Assembly: GCF_000191885.1 (NCBI RefSeq) | Contig: NZ_AEWI01000037.1 | Span: forward strand, 1 to 64,000 | Direction: 5' to 3' | DNA length: 64,000 nucleotides | DNA from: Anaerophaga thermohalophila DSM 12881 | GTDB taxonomy: Bacteria; Bacteroidota; Bacteroidia; Bacteroidales; Marinilabiliaceae | Part shown: piece by piece, positions 18,274 to 27,398 of the stretch | Layout: every line of letters starts with the position of its first letter | Position numbering within the stretch: position 1 is the stretch's first letter | Program-made: the position numbers and the translations under genes | The notes under the pieces: generated by a model | Seen by the model: the letters and a program-made list of their open reading frames with translations, nothing else | What the model was told of the DNA's origin: nothing | Database searches by the model: none

Positions 18274-18291
18274 GTTCGTAAAATCACGAAC
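18274..18291 (-). promoter_or_regulatory. Candidate ArsR operator 1, before the arsE-like gene
   Basis: GTTCGTAAAATCACGAAC is an 18-bp inverted repeat (GTTCGT/ACGAAC). On the minus strand it begins at the -7 box TATATTTG, so a bound repressor would cover the transcription start. A near-identical palindrome precedes the permease gene (16766-16783). Confidence 0.55.
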
Positions 18292-18319
18292 AAATATATA
18301 AAAAATCAAAGCGACCAAA
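18291..18319 (-). promoter_or_regulatory. Candidate promoter for arsE-arsF-arsG
   Basis: On the minus strand, TTTG (18316-18319) is followed after 17 bp by TATATTTG (18291-18298). This fits the Bacteroidetes TTTG / TAnnTTTG promoter pattern, although the spacing is at the short end. It lies across the 3' end of arsR. Confidence 0.45.
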
Positions 18320-18617
18320 AATCTTTAAACAATTTTTTGGCTTCTTCCCAATTCTCGCTGTTAACACAATACTTAATCCGGGGCGCTTCAATCTGCCCCT
18401 GAATCAGTCCGCTCTCTTTCAGTTCTTTAAGGTGTTGAGATAAAGTTGATTTTGCAATGGGAAGCTCCTGCGAAAGATCGCCACTGTAACAACACGATTG
18501 GCTGGACAGCAACTGCATAATATAAACTCTTACCGGATGCCCGAGTGCTTTAGCGTAACGAGCCATCTTTTGCTGCTCTTTTGAAGGAACGATTTGTTTA
18601 ATTCCTTGTATTTTCAT
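18306..18617 (-). CDS. arsR: ArsR-family metalloregulatory repressor
   Basis: 103-residue winged-helix regulator of the SmtB/ArsR family. The recognition region is PIAKSTLSQHLKELKESGLI (about 53-72). Candidate As(III) ligands are the adjacent Cys42-Cys43 (QSCCYSGDL) and Cys84. This differs from the classical CxC/ELCVCDL site of E. coli-type ArsR. The gene overlaps the preceding unknown gene by 20 bp and is followed by the TTCGT palindrome it probably binds. It is expected to de-repress the ars genes when arsenite is bound. Confidence 0.9.
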   Translation of the reverse strand: MKIQGIKQIVPSKEQQKMARYAKALGHPVRVYIMQLLSSQSCCYSGDLSQELPIAKSTLSQHLKELKESGLIQGQIEAPRIKYCVNSENWEEAKKLFKDFWSL

Positions 18618-19497
18618 GTTTAATGGTCACTTCATTTTTTGAGACTTTGTGCGGTAAACATTTCACAAATTTATCAAACAAATCCGATTTGGTAATATAT
18701 TGAATGGAATCAATCCAAATACCTTCCGTTTTTATTTCTATCAACCCGAAATAATCTAAAAACCGATTAAACGTTCTTAATGAATAACATTTTGCTGCAT
18801 ATTCATCCAATGAGCCATACGATGACTCAATAACATCCATTAATCTGGGAAATGCTTCAAAGTATTTCCCGGCATAAAAAAAATCCCGGTGTTCTTTGTT
18901 TCCGTACTTCGACAAAAGAATCAATGTAAATCCGTAACCAAGTTGTCCTATGCTATTATCGCCATATCCATCAAAGTATGCCCAGTTTAATTTGGTTCCG
19001 AATACTTCAAAAAGGGTTCTCAGCAATTTATCATTGTCTGATACTAATTTTTCACCATTCTTTGTCAGACTCATTTTCCCGTTTCTTTTCTTCACAATTC
19101 CTGAAAGTTCCACCAATAATCTTGTCAGATGAACGGTCATAGAATCCTTTTCCTTATACAACTTCACAATTCCTTTTTCTATGGGATAATCGGTAAGATA
19201 TCCCTGTCCATATAAGTCTGATACAACTTTTACAGGCAGAAAACCCTTCGTAGTAAGCTTAAGTTCTCCCTTTCTGGAAATAACATCCGCCAAATATTTG
19301 ATTTGATTAAGTATAGGTATCTTCCTATATTCATCGTCTGATAATTTTTGCAATTGAATGGGACTTTTCGGGCCAAATGTAAAATGCAATATCTGATGCA
19401 TTTCATTAGGAGAATAACCTTCAAATTCAGGAATCGGACTGTTGTTTCTCTCAAACATTATTTTGTCCAATTGTTTTTGTATGTCGCTTAAGTCCAT
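18598..19497 (-). CDS. Protein of unknown function upstream of and overlapping arsR
   Basis: 299 residues from the ATG at 19497. The frame is open to 19566, but the extra residues look non-conserved. No signal peptide or membrane segment is seen. The opening MDLSDIQKQLDKIMFERNN and the segment GYSPNEMHQILHFTFGPKSPI resemble uncharacterised Bacteroidetes proteins, but I cannot name a domain. A region around 150-165 (GKMSLTKNGEKLV) has a winged-helix-like look (T-K-G spacing), also seen near residue 80 (KLTTKGFLPV). It overlaps arsR by 20 bp, so it may be co-transcribed with the arsenic genes. Its part in arsenic biology is unknown. Confidence 0.6.
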   Translation of the reverse strand: MDLSDIQKQLDKIMFERNNSPIPEFEGYSPNEMHQILHFTFGPKSPIQLQKLSDDEYRKIPILNQIKYLADVISRKGELKLTTKGFLPVKVVSDLYGQGYLTDYPIEKGIVKLYKEKDSMTVHLTRLLVELSGIVKKRNGKMSLTKNGEKLVSDNDKLLRTLFEVFGTKLNWAYFDGYGDNSIGQLGYGFTLILLSKYGNKEHRDFFYAGKYFEAFPRLMDVIESSYGSLDEYAAKCYSLRTFNRFLDYFGLIEIKTEGIWIDSIQYITKSDLFDKFVKCLPHKVSKNEVTIKHENTRN

Positions 19498-19571
19498 GAT
19501 TGAATTGTTTAAAAATATGAGCCCGCTATATGTTGCCAAACTTAAATATATTTTCGAAACACTCAAATTTT

Positions 19572-19637
19572 GAGCCTGTCCCTAAAAGGAGCTATTTGAC
19601 AAGTCTTGGTAAATTTGAAAAAACAAAGCTTCAATGC
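19572..19637. repeat. Remnant of the MITE superfamily (subfamily G left end)
   Basis: It begins GAGCCTGTCCCTAAAAGG and GAGCTATTTGACAAG, as in the 141-bp copy at 29437, but stops matching after about 50 bp. A GCTC near 19634-19637 may be the other end of an internally deleted copy. The remainder up to 19732 holds no gene. Confidence 0.45.
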
Positions 19638-19732
19638 TCATTTTATGCACCTGTTCATTTCTTTGAATGCTCACAACAATGTTAGAAAAAGATTAACTGT
19701 TTTCCAAAACTAAAATCGATGTATTCATCCGT

Positions 19733-19825
19733 TTATAATTCACACTACTGACTAAAAACTAATGACTAAATTACTTATATCTAAAAATCTGATAATCTAT
19801 TACGGCAATCTTTGTCATGCTCGTT
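19733..19825. repeat. Repeat D, copy 3 (partial)
   Basis: Same blocks as repeat D at 1-200: TTTATAATTCACACTACTG, GACTAAAAACTAATGACTAA, ATCTAAAAATCTGATAATC and CATGCTCGTTTCAT, in the same orientation as copy 1. Confidence 0.7.
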
Positions 19826-19916
19826 TCATTCCTAAAAGTCTCTTTTTTCCCATATTTGTAATCACACAACTAACATAAACAGATTACAAAGGCTCAATAA
19901 CTCACACTTATTCGAT

Positions 19917-20915
19917 ATGAAACTTTTCAAATTATTGTCAGTACTTCCACTGATGCTCGTTTTTGTTTCGGAAGCCGATGCTTCCTATAGGACTAAAATC
20001 ACCGTTGCCAAAGACGGAAGTGGCGACTACACTTCGCTTCAGGAGGCGATTTATGACACGAAAGCGTTTCCCGACAAACGCATCACCATTTACGTGAAGA
20101 AAGGGACCTACAAAGAAAAAGTGAATATCCCGGCTTTCAACACTCACCTTTCAATCATTGGAGAGGACCCGGAAAAAACCATCATTACCTGGGACGATCA
20201 TTTTAAAAAGATTGACAAGGGGCGCAACAGCACATTTTACACTTACACGATGAAAGTGGAAGCCAACGATTTCTATGCAGAGAATCTGACCATTCAAAAC
20301 ACGGCAGGAGATGTGGGGCAAGCCGTGGCCCTTCACTTAACAGGCGACAGGGTTGTATTCCGAAATTGCCGCATACTCGGACACCAGGATACCTTTTATG
20401 GTGCGGGGGAAAGCAGCCGCCAATACTTTAGCCAGTGCTATTTTGAAGGAACAACCGACTTTATTTTTGGAGATGCCACCGTATTGTTCGAAGATTGTGA
20501 AATCCACAGCCTGGCCAATTCATACATTACAGCCGCCAGCACACCTGCATGGAAAGATTTCGGCTTTGTTTTCCTGGATTGCAATCTTACTGCCGGTGAA
20601 GCGGTTAAGGAGGTATATCTGGGCAGGCCATGGCGCGATTATGCCAAAGTAGCATTCCTGAATTGTTATATGGGCAATCACATTCATCCTCAGGGCTGGG
20701 CAAACTGGAAAGGCACAGACCGTGACCGGACCGCCAACTTTTCTGAATACGGAAATACCGGCCCTGGCTCCAAACTAAGCAACAGAATTACCTGGATGCA
20801 TCGTCTGACAGATGAGCAGGCGCAGCAATATAAAATTGAAATCATACTGGCTACCGTCTGCAACAAAGAGGCAGGCCTTGAAATGTGGATATCCAGAAGA
20901 GCTGAGAGTGAATAA
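19917..20915 (+). CDS. Pectinesterase, carbohydrate esterase family 8
   Basis: Secreted or periplasmic enzyme that removes methyl esters from homogalacturonan, 332 residues with a signal peptide (cleavage near 22, EADA-SYR). CE8 active-site motifs are intact: GHQDTFYG (Asp158), TTDFIFGDA (Asp181) and LGRPW (Arg237), on a right-handed beta-helix scaffold. The C-terminus after about 310 does not match the usual family end. It is a single gene, without a polysaccharide lyase, SusCD pair or other pectin gene nearby, so it is not part of a recognisable PUL here. Confidence 0.9.
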   Translation: MKLFKLLSVLPLMLVFVSEADASYRTKITVAKDGSGDYTSLQEAIYDTKAFPDKRITIYVKKGTYKEKVNIPAFNTHLSIIGEDPEKTIITWDDHFKKIDKGRNSTFYTYTMKVEANDFYAENLTIQNTAGDVGQAVALHLTGDRVVFRNCRILGHQDTFYGAGESSRQYFSQCYFEGTTDFIFGDATVLFEDCEIHSLANSYITAASTPAWKDFGFVFLDCNLTAGEAVKEVYLGRPWRDYAKVAFLNCYMGNHIHPQGWANWKGTDRDRTANFSEYGNTGPGSKLSNRITWMHRLTDEQAQQYKIEIILATVCNKEAGLEMWISRRAESE

Positions 20916-21068
20916 TCATCCGGCACTTCGGGAATAAATATTTAACACAGCAAATGGTACTTTATGGACTGATACCACTTAGCCTGCTTTTGAATTTGAA
21001 AGCGGTTGCCCGCATGTCTCAAAGTTTTTGTATTTTCGCAGCTTTAATAATGGCATAATAAGCGAATT

Positions 21069-21297
21069 GAGTCTGTCCCTGAAGGAGCTGTTTTCGACAA
21101 GGTCGAAGCACAAGAATTTTTGAAATGGTGAGTGCGGTATAAAAAGCATATTTTTGTCAAAATCAAGGCGTTTTAAATTTTTGTACCGGAGTTAACTCAT
21201 TGTTAATGAGGATGCAAAAATTTAAAACAACACTGAGTTTGGCAACAAAGATGCTTTTTAGACCGGGCTCAATGGTATTTTATGGACAGACACTAAA
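21069..21297. repeat. Repeat E/G-like element interrupted by MITE A4
   Basis: The left part (GAGTCTGTCCCTGAAGG, 21069 on) and the right part (TTTATGGACAGACACTAAAT, to 21297) resemble intergenic repeats at 29437, 6489 and 48830. The MITE at 21130-21270 splits it. Uninterrupted relatives read AAATGGTACTTTATG at 20951 and 48827, giving an empty-site comparison. The stretch 20916-21068 has another fragment of the same right end and no gene. Confidence 0.6.
21130..21270 (+). mobile_element. 141-bp MITE, subfamily A, copy A4, with perfect target duplication
   Basis: Full-length subfamily A copy. AATGGT occurs immediately on both sides (21124-21129 and 21271-21276). Related sequences without the insert have a single copy of this hexamer, so it is a genuine 6-bp duplication made on insertion. 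Confidence 0.93.
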
Positions 21298-21315
21298 TAC
21301 TATATAGATAACACC

Positions 21316-24105
21316 ATGGAGTACAATTTTAAAGAGATCGAAAAAAAGTGGCAAAAATACTGGAAAGACCAGAAAACCTATAAGGTTGATATTGACAAAA
21401 ACCGGCCAAAATACTATGTTCTTGACATGTTTCCCTACCCTTCGGGAGCAGGGTTACACGTGGGACATCCGCTGGGATATATAGCATCCGATATTTTCAG
21501 CCGGTACAAAAGATCTTCCGGATTTAATGTACTTCACCCCATGGGATACGATGCTTATGGCCTCCCGGCCGAACAGTATGCTATTCAAACCGGACAACAT
21601 CCGGCGATAACCACCGAAAACAATATTAAAAGATACCGTGAACAGCTCGACAAAATAGGTTTCTCTTATGACTGGGACCGTGAAGTAAAAACCTGTGATC
21701 CCAAATACTATCACTGGACCCAGTGGGCTTTTATTAAAATGTTCCATCACTATTACGACAAAAAAGCCGATAAAGCACTGCCAATTGAAGAACTGATTAA
21801 TAAATTTAATACTTCCGGTACAAAGGATGTAGATGCTGCATGTTCTCAATCGCTCAGTTTTTCTGCCGAAGAGTGGAAAAAAATGAGCGAGAAAGAACAA
21901 CAGGAAGTACTGCTTAATTATCGCATTGCCTACCTGGCAGATACGATGGTAAACTGGTGCCCGGCACTCGGAACTGTATTGGCCAACGATGAAGTAAAGG
22001 ATGGAGTGTCTCTTCGTGGAGGCCACCCGGTCGAACAAAAAGTGATGCGCCAGTGGTCACTCAGAGTTTCTGCTTATGCAGAACGATTGCTCAAAGGCCT
22101 GGACACTATTGACTGGACAGAATCGCTCAAAGAAATCCAGAAGAACTGGATAGGCCGCTCCGAAGGTGCTGAAATGGTTTTCCCCGTAAAAAATTCAGAT
22201 GTGGAAATGAAAATTTTCACCACCCGGCCCGACACAGTATTCGGGGTCACTTTTATGGTACTGGCCCCTGAAAGTGAATTGGTTGATAAAATAGTTACGT
22301 CCGACAAAAAAGCCGAAGTTGACCAATATATTAAGGATGCCAGGAAACGCACCGAAAGGGAAAGAATGTCGGAAGTAAAAAAAATGACCGGCGTTTTTAC
22401 AGGAGCTTATGCCATTAATCCGCTGAACAATGAAGAAGTTCCCGTATGGGTGAGTGACTATGTCCTGGCCGGTTACGGAACAGGAGCCATTATGGCGGTT
22501 CCGGCACACGACAGTCGCGATTTTGCTTTTGCCCGCACCTTTGATCTGCCCATCGTTCAGGTTGTCGTTCCCCGGGGAGAAGAGCCCGGCGATATAAACA
22601 AATGGGACGATGCAAAAGATTCCAAAGAAGGCTACATGATCAATTCAGGATTCCTGAATGATCTGAATGTTCCCGAAGCCATCGTAAAGATCAACGAATA
22701 CATCCGCGAAAAAGGCCTTGGTGAAGTAAAAGTAAATTACCGCCTCCGCGATGCTATTTTCAGCCGTCAACGTTATTGGGGCGAACCATTCCCCATTTAT
22801 TACAAGGACGGAATGCCCTACACGCTTGATGAGTCGGAACTTCCCCTTGAACTTCCGGATGTTGACAAATATCTGCCCACCGACAAAGGTGAGCCGCCGC
22901 TGGGGCGCGCCAAAAACTGGAAAACCAAAGAAGGATATCCCCTTGAATTAAACACCATGCCCGGCTTTGCCGGATCATCAGCCTATTACCTGCGCTACAT
23001 GGACCCCCATAATGATCAGATGCTGGTCAGCCCCGAAGCCAACCAGTACTGGCAGAATGTTGACCTCTATATCGGTGGTACCGAACATGCAACAGGACAT
23101 CTCATCTACTCCCGTTTCTGGAACAAGTTCCTTTACGACCTTGGGTTGGTTTGCAAACCGGAACCTTTCCGGAAGCTCATCAACCAGGGAATGATACAGG
23201 GGCGATCCAATTTTGTTTACAGAATCAAAGGGACCAATACCTTTGTGTCTTACAACCTTAAAAATGATTATGATGTTACTCCCATTCACGTGGATGTAAA
23301 TATCGTACATAACGATATCCTCGATATCGATGCCTTCAAAAAATGGAATCCCGAGTACAAAGATGCCGAATTCATCCTCGAGGAAGGCGATAAATATGTA
23401 TGCGGATGGGCGGTTGAAAAAATGTCTAAATCAATGTTCAACGTGGTTAATCCCGACGACATCATTGAGCAATACGGTGCTGACACCCTTCGCCTCTATG
23501 AAATGTTCCTTGGCCCCCTGGAGCAATCCAAACCCTGGGATACCAACGGCATTGACGGTGTACATAAATTCCTTCGCAAAACCTGGAGACTCTTTACCGA
23601 CCGGGATGATAACGTACTCGTAACCGACGAGACACCTTCAAAAGCAGAGCTTAAAGTATTGCACCGAACCATTTCAAAAGTCACTGACGATATCGAGCGC
23701 TTTTCCTTTAATACCTGTGTCAGCGCTTTCATGATATGTGTTAACGAACTCAGCGACCTGAAATGCCATAAACGGGCCATCCTGGAGCCGCTGCTGGTTC
23801 TTCTTTCGCCATTTGCTCCACACATGACGGAAGAACTCTGGCACTTATCGGGACACAACGATTCAATTGTTGATGCTACCTGGCCTGAAGCAGAAGAAAA
23901 CTATCTGAAAGATGACACCGTGATCTACCCTGTTTCTTTCAACGGCAAAATGCGGTTTAAACTGGAAATGCCTGCCGGAGCAGACCATGCTGAAATAGAA
24001 AAAGCCGCCCTGGAACATGAGGGGGCCGCCAAATGGATAGAAGGAAAAACCATCCGAAAAGTGATTATTGTTCCAGGCAAGATCATAAACATTGTTGTGT
24101 CGTAA
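21316..24105 (+). CDS. leuS: Leucyl-tRNA synthetase
   Basis: Class I synthetase charging tRNA-Leu, 929 residues. The HIGH motif is HVGH (48-51) in [16 protein letters not shown], and the KMSKS motif is intact (702-706). Between them lies the CP1 editing domain, with [18 protein letters not shown] and [16 protein letters not shown], the T-rich and aspartate-containing editing sites. The C-terminal anticodon-binding region includes [16 protein letters not shown]. Length is normal for Bacteroidetes LeuS. A MITE lies just upstream of the promoter region. Confidence 0.97.
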   Translation: MEYNFKEIEKKWQKYWKDQKTYKVDIDKNRPKYYVLDMFPYPSGAGLHVGHPLGYIASDIFSRYKRSSGFNVLHPMGYDAYGLPAEQYAIQTGQHPAITTENNIKRYREQLDKIGFSYDWDREVKTCDPKYYHWTQWAFIKMFHHYYDKKADKALPIEELINKFNTSGTKDVDAACSQSLSFSAEEWKKMSEKEQQEVLLNYRIAYLADTMVNWCPALGTVLANDEVKDGVSLRGGHPVEQKVMRQWSLRVSAYAERLLKGLDTIDWTESLKEIQKNWIGRSEGAEMVFPVKNSDVEMKIFTTRPDTVFGVTFMVLAPESELVDKIVTSDKKAEVDQYIKDARKRTERERMSEVKKMTGVFTGAYAINPLNNEEVPVWVSDYVLAGYGTGAIMAVPAHDSRDFAFARTFDLPIVQVVVPRGEEPGDINKWDDAKDSKEGYMINSGFLNDLNVPEAIVKINEYIREKGLGEVKVNYRLRDAIFSRQRYWGEPFPIYYKDGMPYTLDESELPLELPDVDKYLPTDKGEPPLGRAKNWKTKEGYPLELNTMPGFAGSSAYYLRYMDPHNDQMLVSPEANQYWQNVDLYIGGTEHATGHLIYSRFWNKFLYDLGLVCKPEPFRKLINQGMIQGRSNFVYRIKGTNTFVSYNLKNDYDVTPIHVDVNIVHNDILDIDAFKKWNPEYKDAEFILEEGDKYVCGWAVEKMSKSMFNVVNPDDIIEQYGADTLRLYEMFLGPLEQSKPWDTNGIDGVHKFLRKTWRLFTDRDDNVLVTDETPSKAELKVLHRTISKVTDDIERFSFNTCVSAFMICVNELSDLKCHKRAILEPLLVLLSPFAPHMTEELWHLSGHNDSIVDATWPEAEENYLKDDTVIYPVSFNGKMRFKLEMPAGADHAEIEKAALEHEGAAKWIEGKTIRKVIIVPGKIINIVVS

Positions 24106-24152
24106 AAATGAATCACGCAAGTTCAATTAGACCAACAACTTAAACTAATTTC

Positions 24153-25079
24153 ATGCTAATGAATAGAGAATACCTCTGGAAAGAGATTCGATCTTATATA
24201 ATCATCACGACCGGTTTAGCAATGGGTTCCATAGGCTGGACCGGGTTCATTATCCCCAGTGAGATTGTAGGTGGCGGTCTCACCGGTATTTCCAGTATTC
24301 TCTTTTTCCTTTTCGACATAGATGTGGGTTTAAGCAGCCTTTTGATCAATGCTGCCCTTATTCTCATTGCCATAAAATCTATTGGCGCCTCGTTTGGAAT
24401 AAAAACCATTTATAGTGTCGTTGTATTTTCAGGCTTTCTCTCTTTCTTTAGCAACATATTCACCAGCGAACCCCTCGTAGGCGAAAAGATGATGGCAGCC
24501 TTAACCGGCGGCATTTTAAGCGGAATTGGCGGAGGACTTGTCTTTTCCTACGGTGGAAGTGCCGGCGGTACCGACATTATTGCCAGTATCATCAACAAAT
24601 ATTACAACATCAGCATGGGCCGACTTCTGCTGGCAATGGATGCCATCATAATAGTGTCGGCCTACCCTATCTTCCGTTCCATAGAAACCATGGTTTATGG
24701 CTTTATGACCATGGCTGTTATTGCTTATGCCATCGACCTGGTAATTTCGGGTAACAAACAAACCGTACAGTTCTTTATTTTTTCCAGAAAACATAAAGAA
24801 CTTGCCGAACAAATTGTCTATACCGGGAAAAAAGGACTCACTATTATTCCGGCTATTGGCGGTTATACGGGAGAAGAAATTAAAGTACTTATGGTTTATG
24901 CACGAAAAAAAGAGTCATCCATAATATTCCGAATTATAAAAAGTGTCGATCCTGAGGCATTCATTACAATGGGTAATGTAATGGGCATTTTCGGAGAAGG
25001 GTACGACCGTTTAAAAATACGTGAGAAGAAACGTAAGCCCCTGACCCAAATTGAAGCAGAATTAACCGACCGAAATTGA
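24153..25079 (+). CDS. YitT family membrane protein
   Basis: 308 residues. The N-terminal two-thirds has five to six hydrophobic helices of the DUF161/YitT type (GWTGFIIPSEIVGGGLTGIS, GGGLVFSYGGSAGGTDIIA). A cytoplasmic DUF2179 domain (about 215-300) has the motif GYTGEEIKVLMVYARKKE. Function of the family is not established; it is often described as a putative transporter. It lies 47 bp after leuS and 15 bp before the M23 peptidase, all on one strand. Confidence 0.85.
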   Translation: MLMNREYLWKEIRSYIIITTGLAMGSIGWTGFIIPSEIVGGGLTGISSILFFLFDIDVGLSSLLINAALILIAIKSIGASFGIKTIYSVVVFSGFLSFFSNIFTSEPLVGEKMMAALTGGILSGIGGGLVFSYGGSAGGTDIIASIINKYYNISMGRLLLAMDAIIIVSAYPIFRSIETMVYGFMTMAVIAYAIDLVISGNKQTVQFFIFSRKHKELAEQIVYTGKKGLTIIPAIGGYTGEEIKVLMVYARKKESSIIFRIIKSVDPEAFITMGNVMGIFGEGYDRLKIREKKRKPLTQIEAELTDRN

Positions 25080-25094
25080 ACCAGGGAAAAAAGC

Positions 25095-26505
25095 ATGAAG
25101 AAAAAGTACATAATCGGCCTTATCGTATTATCCATTCTGGGCTTCTCAACATTTTGGTGTTATCGCCATTTCAGTGGTATCACAACGCCTGACACTGCAT
25201 TACTTATGGATACCATCAACCTTGAAGTTATTCCTCCCCCGCCTCCCGAAAAATTATACGGAATAGAAAAAGATTCTTTCATTATCGAAAACGGAGTAGT
25301 TCGTTATGCACAAAACCTTGCCACAATACTGTCTGAACACAACGTCGATTATTCCGTGATACATAACCTGGCACAGGCATCGAAGACTGTTTTCGATGTG
25401 AGGAAGATGAAAGCAGGCAACCCTTACACCATTTTTTTTCGACGAAAAAGACTCTCTGAAAATACCGGTATGGTTTGTTTACGAAATCGATCCCATTGAA
25501 TATATGGTCATGTCACTTCGCGGAGACACAATTATTTATCGCGACCGTAAAGAGGTGACGTATAAAAGGAAAACGACGGTAGGTGTTATCGAAACCTCTT
25601 TATGGAATACCATTTCTGACAACGCCCTAAATCCAAATCTCGCACTCGATCTTTCCGATATTTTTGCCTGGACAGTTGACTTCTTCGGGCTGGAAAAGGG
25701 CGACCATTTTACGGTAATCTATGACGAACAATATGTTGACAGTATCTCCATAGGTATTGGCCCCATACATGCCGCCTACTTTCACCACAGGGGTAATCCT
25801 TTTTACGCCTTTCGTTATGAGCAGGATAGTGTGATGAGTTTCTTTGATGAAAAAGGCGAAAGCCTGAGAAAAGCGTTTCTGAAAGCACCACTTAAATTTT
25901 CGCGCATCAGCAGCAGATTTAGCCACAGTCGTTTGCATCCCGTGCTAAAAATCAGACGTCCTCATCACGGGGTTGATTATGCCGCTGCAGCAGGCACACC
26001 CGTCTATGCTCTGGGTGATGGTCGCATCACCCATAAAGGCTGGGATACCAAAGGAGGCGGAAATTACATAAAAATTCGTCACAACAGTGTTTACACCACT
26101 GTTTACATGCACCTTTCGGGGTTTGCCAAAGGGGTCAGGAAAAACATGATGGTAACTCAGGGGCAGCTTATCGGCTATGTCGGTTCAACAGGTCTTGCAA
26201 CTGGCCCGCACCTCGATTTCAGGGTTTACAAAAACGGAAAAGCCATTGACCCCCTCACCATTGAAGCACCACCGGTAGATCCTGTTAAAGAAGAACAACT
26301 GCCTGAATATCTGGAATACATTAAACCCTGGAAACAAAAGCTCGACAGCCTTACCAGAGCACACTTTTTCAACCGGGACTCTGCCGCTTCTCAAGAATCC
26401 GGGCAATCACCCGCGGATAGTGTTCATACTCCAGCCGGTGAACCCGCTCTGCCAGAGTCTCAGGAGTATCCCCTTCCAGTACCGGACAACGTGCCTGAAA
26501 GATGA
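25095..26505 (+). CDS. M23 family metallopeptidase, split by a frameshift
   Basis: Cell-wall endopeptidase in two frames: 25095-25499 and 25504-26505. Removing one T from the T8 run at 25432-25439 joins them as ..NPYTIFFDEKDSLKIPVWFVYEIDPIEYMVMSL.., restoring one protein of about 470 residues. The N-terminus is a membrane anchor (about 5-24). The LytM domain has HHGVDYAAAAGTPVYA, YMHLSG and GPHLDFRVY, the H-x3-D and HxH zinc ligands (the second reading HLD), so the first His of the HxH pair is clear and the last ligand is altered. The C-terminal Ser/Pro/Glu-rich tail overlaps the 3' end of purN by 137 bp in antisense. Sequencing error is the simplest cause of the break. Confidence 0.8.
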
Positions 26506-26956
26506 TATCACCATCATCGTATTTGTCGTTCACATAATGAATGGTGATACCGGATTCTTTTTCGCCGTTTTCAATTACCGCCCTGTGCACGTGCCGCCCG
26601 TACATGCCTTTACCCCCGTATTTAGGCAGTAAGGCCGGATGAATATTAATGATCCGGCCGGGAAAAGCTTCAACAATTTTTTGGGGTACAAGCCAGAGAA
26701 AACCTGCCAGTACAATCAAATCGGGAGATAATTCCTTCAAAAAATAAAGCACCTTATCCGAATGAAAAAACATCTCTTTGTCAAACACTTTTGTTTTGAT
26801 ATTCAGTTTTTTTGCCCGTTGAAGAACCCCGGCATCCGAACGATTGGACAAAATATACGAAACTTTAACCCCGGGGCGGTTTTTAAAAAAAAGAGCAATA
26901 TTTTCGGCGTTGGAGCCGGCTCCGGAAGCAAACAAAACAATATTCTTCATTCCCAA
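26369..26956 (-). CDS. purN: Phosphoribosylglycinamide formyltransferase
   Basis: Third step of purine synthesis, transferring formyl from 10-formyl-THF to GAR; 195 residues. The phosphate-binding loop is ASGAGSNAENI. The catalytic triad is present as Asn104 and His106 (IINIHPALLPKYGG) and Asp144 (IHYVNDKYDDGDI). ATGs at 26956 and 26950 are both possible starts. It is transcribed divergently from acpP and converges on the M23 gene, whose tail it overlaps by 137 bp. Confidence 0.94.
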   Translation of the reverse strand: MGMKNIVLFASGAGSNAENIALFFKNRPGVKVSYILSNRSDAGVLQRAKKLNIKTKVFDKEMFFHSDKVLYFLKELSPDLIVLAGFLWLVPQKIVEAFPGRIINIHPALLPKYGGKGMYGRHVHRAVIENGEKESGITIHYVNDKYDDGDIIFQARCPVLEGDTPETLAERVHRLEYEHYPRVIARILEKRQSPG

Positions 26957-27040
26957 ATTTTTATCTTACAAAATTTTAGTACTTTTGCCCCGTTAAAATT
27001 AGAAAAAAGAGGCCTGAAAACTAATTTCTTTTGAGGAATA

Positions 27041-27072
27041 TTTGATTTATTTTGGGCAAATCTTTTTCTTTG
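27041..27072 (+). promoter_or_regulatory. Candidate promoter of acpP-fabF-rnc
   Basis: TTTG (27041-27044) followed after 20 bp by TTTCTTTG (27065-27072), a one-mismatch fit to the Bacteroidetes TTTG / TAnnTTTG promoter. It lies about 50 bp upstream of the acpP start. Confidence 0.4.
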
Positions 27073-27123
27073 CACAGTTGTTTTAAAACCAAATTATCTA
27101 TTATTAACTTAAAATTTAAAGCT

Positions 27124-27360
27124 ATGTCAGACATTGCATCAAGAGTTAAGGCAATTATTGTAGACAAGTTGGGCGTTGACGAAACAGAAGTAACCAACGA
27201 AGCCAGCTTCACCAACGATTTGGGTGCTGACTCTCTTGACACTGTAGAGCTGATCATGGAATTCGAAAAAGAATTCAACATTGCAATTCCGGATGATCAG
27301 GCAGAAAACATCGGCACAGTGGGTGACGCTATTGCTTACATCGAAGAAAATGCAAAGTAA
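27124..27360 (+). CDS. acpP: Acyl carrier protein
   Basis: 78-residue acidic carrier of fatty-acid synthesis. The phosphopantetheine site is Ser37 in [11 protein letters not shown]. The frame is open upstream to 27052, but the start at [12 protein letters not shown] matches the family. It is followed after 38 bp by fabF and then rnc, the usual Bacteroidetes order. Confidence 0.97.
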   Translation: MSDIASRVKAIIVDKLGVDETEVTNEASFTNDLGADSLDTVELIMEFEKEFNIAIPDDQAENIGTVGDAIAYIEENAK

Positions 27361-27398
27361 TCAGTAAAAAAAAGTAGAGTTATACTTTAAAAGCAGTT

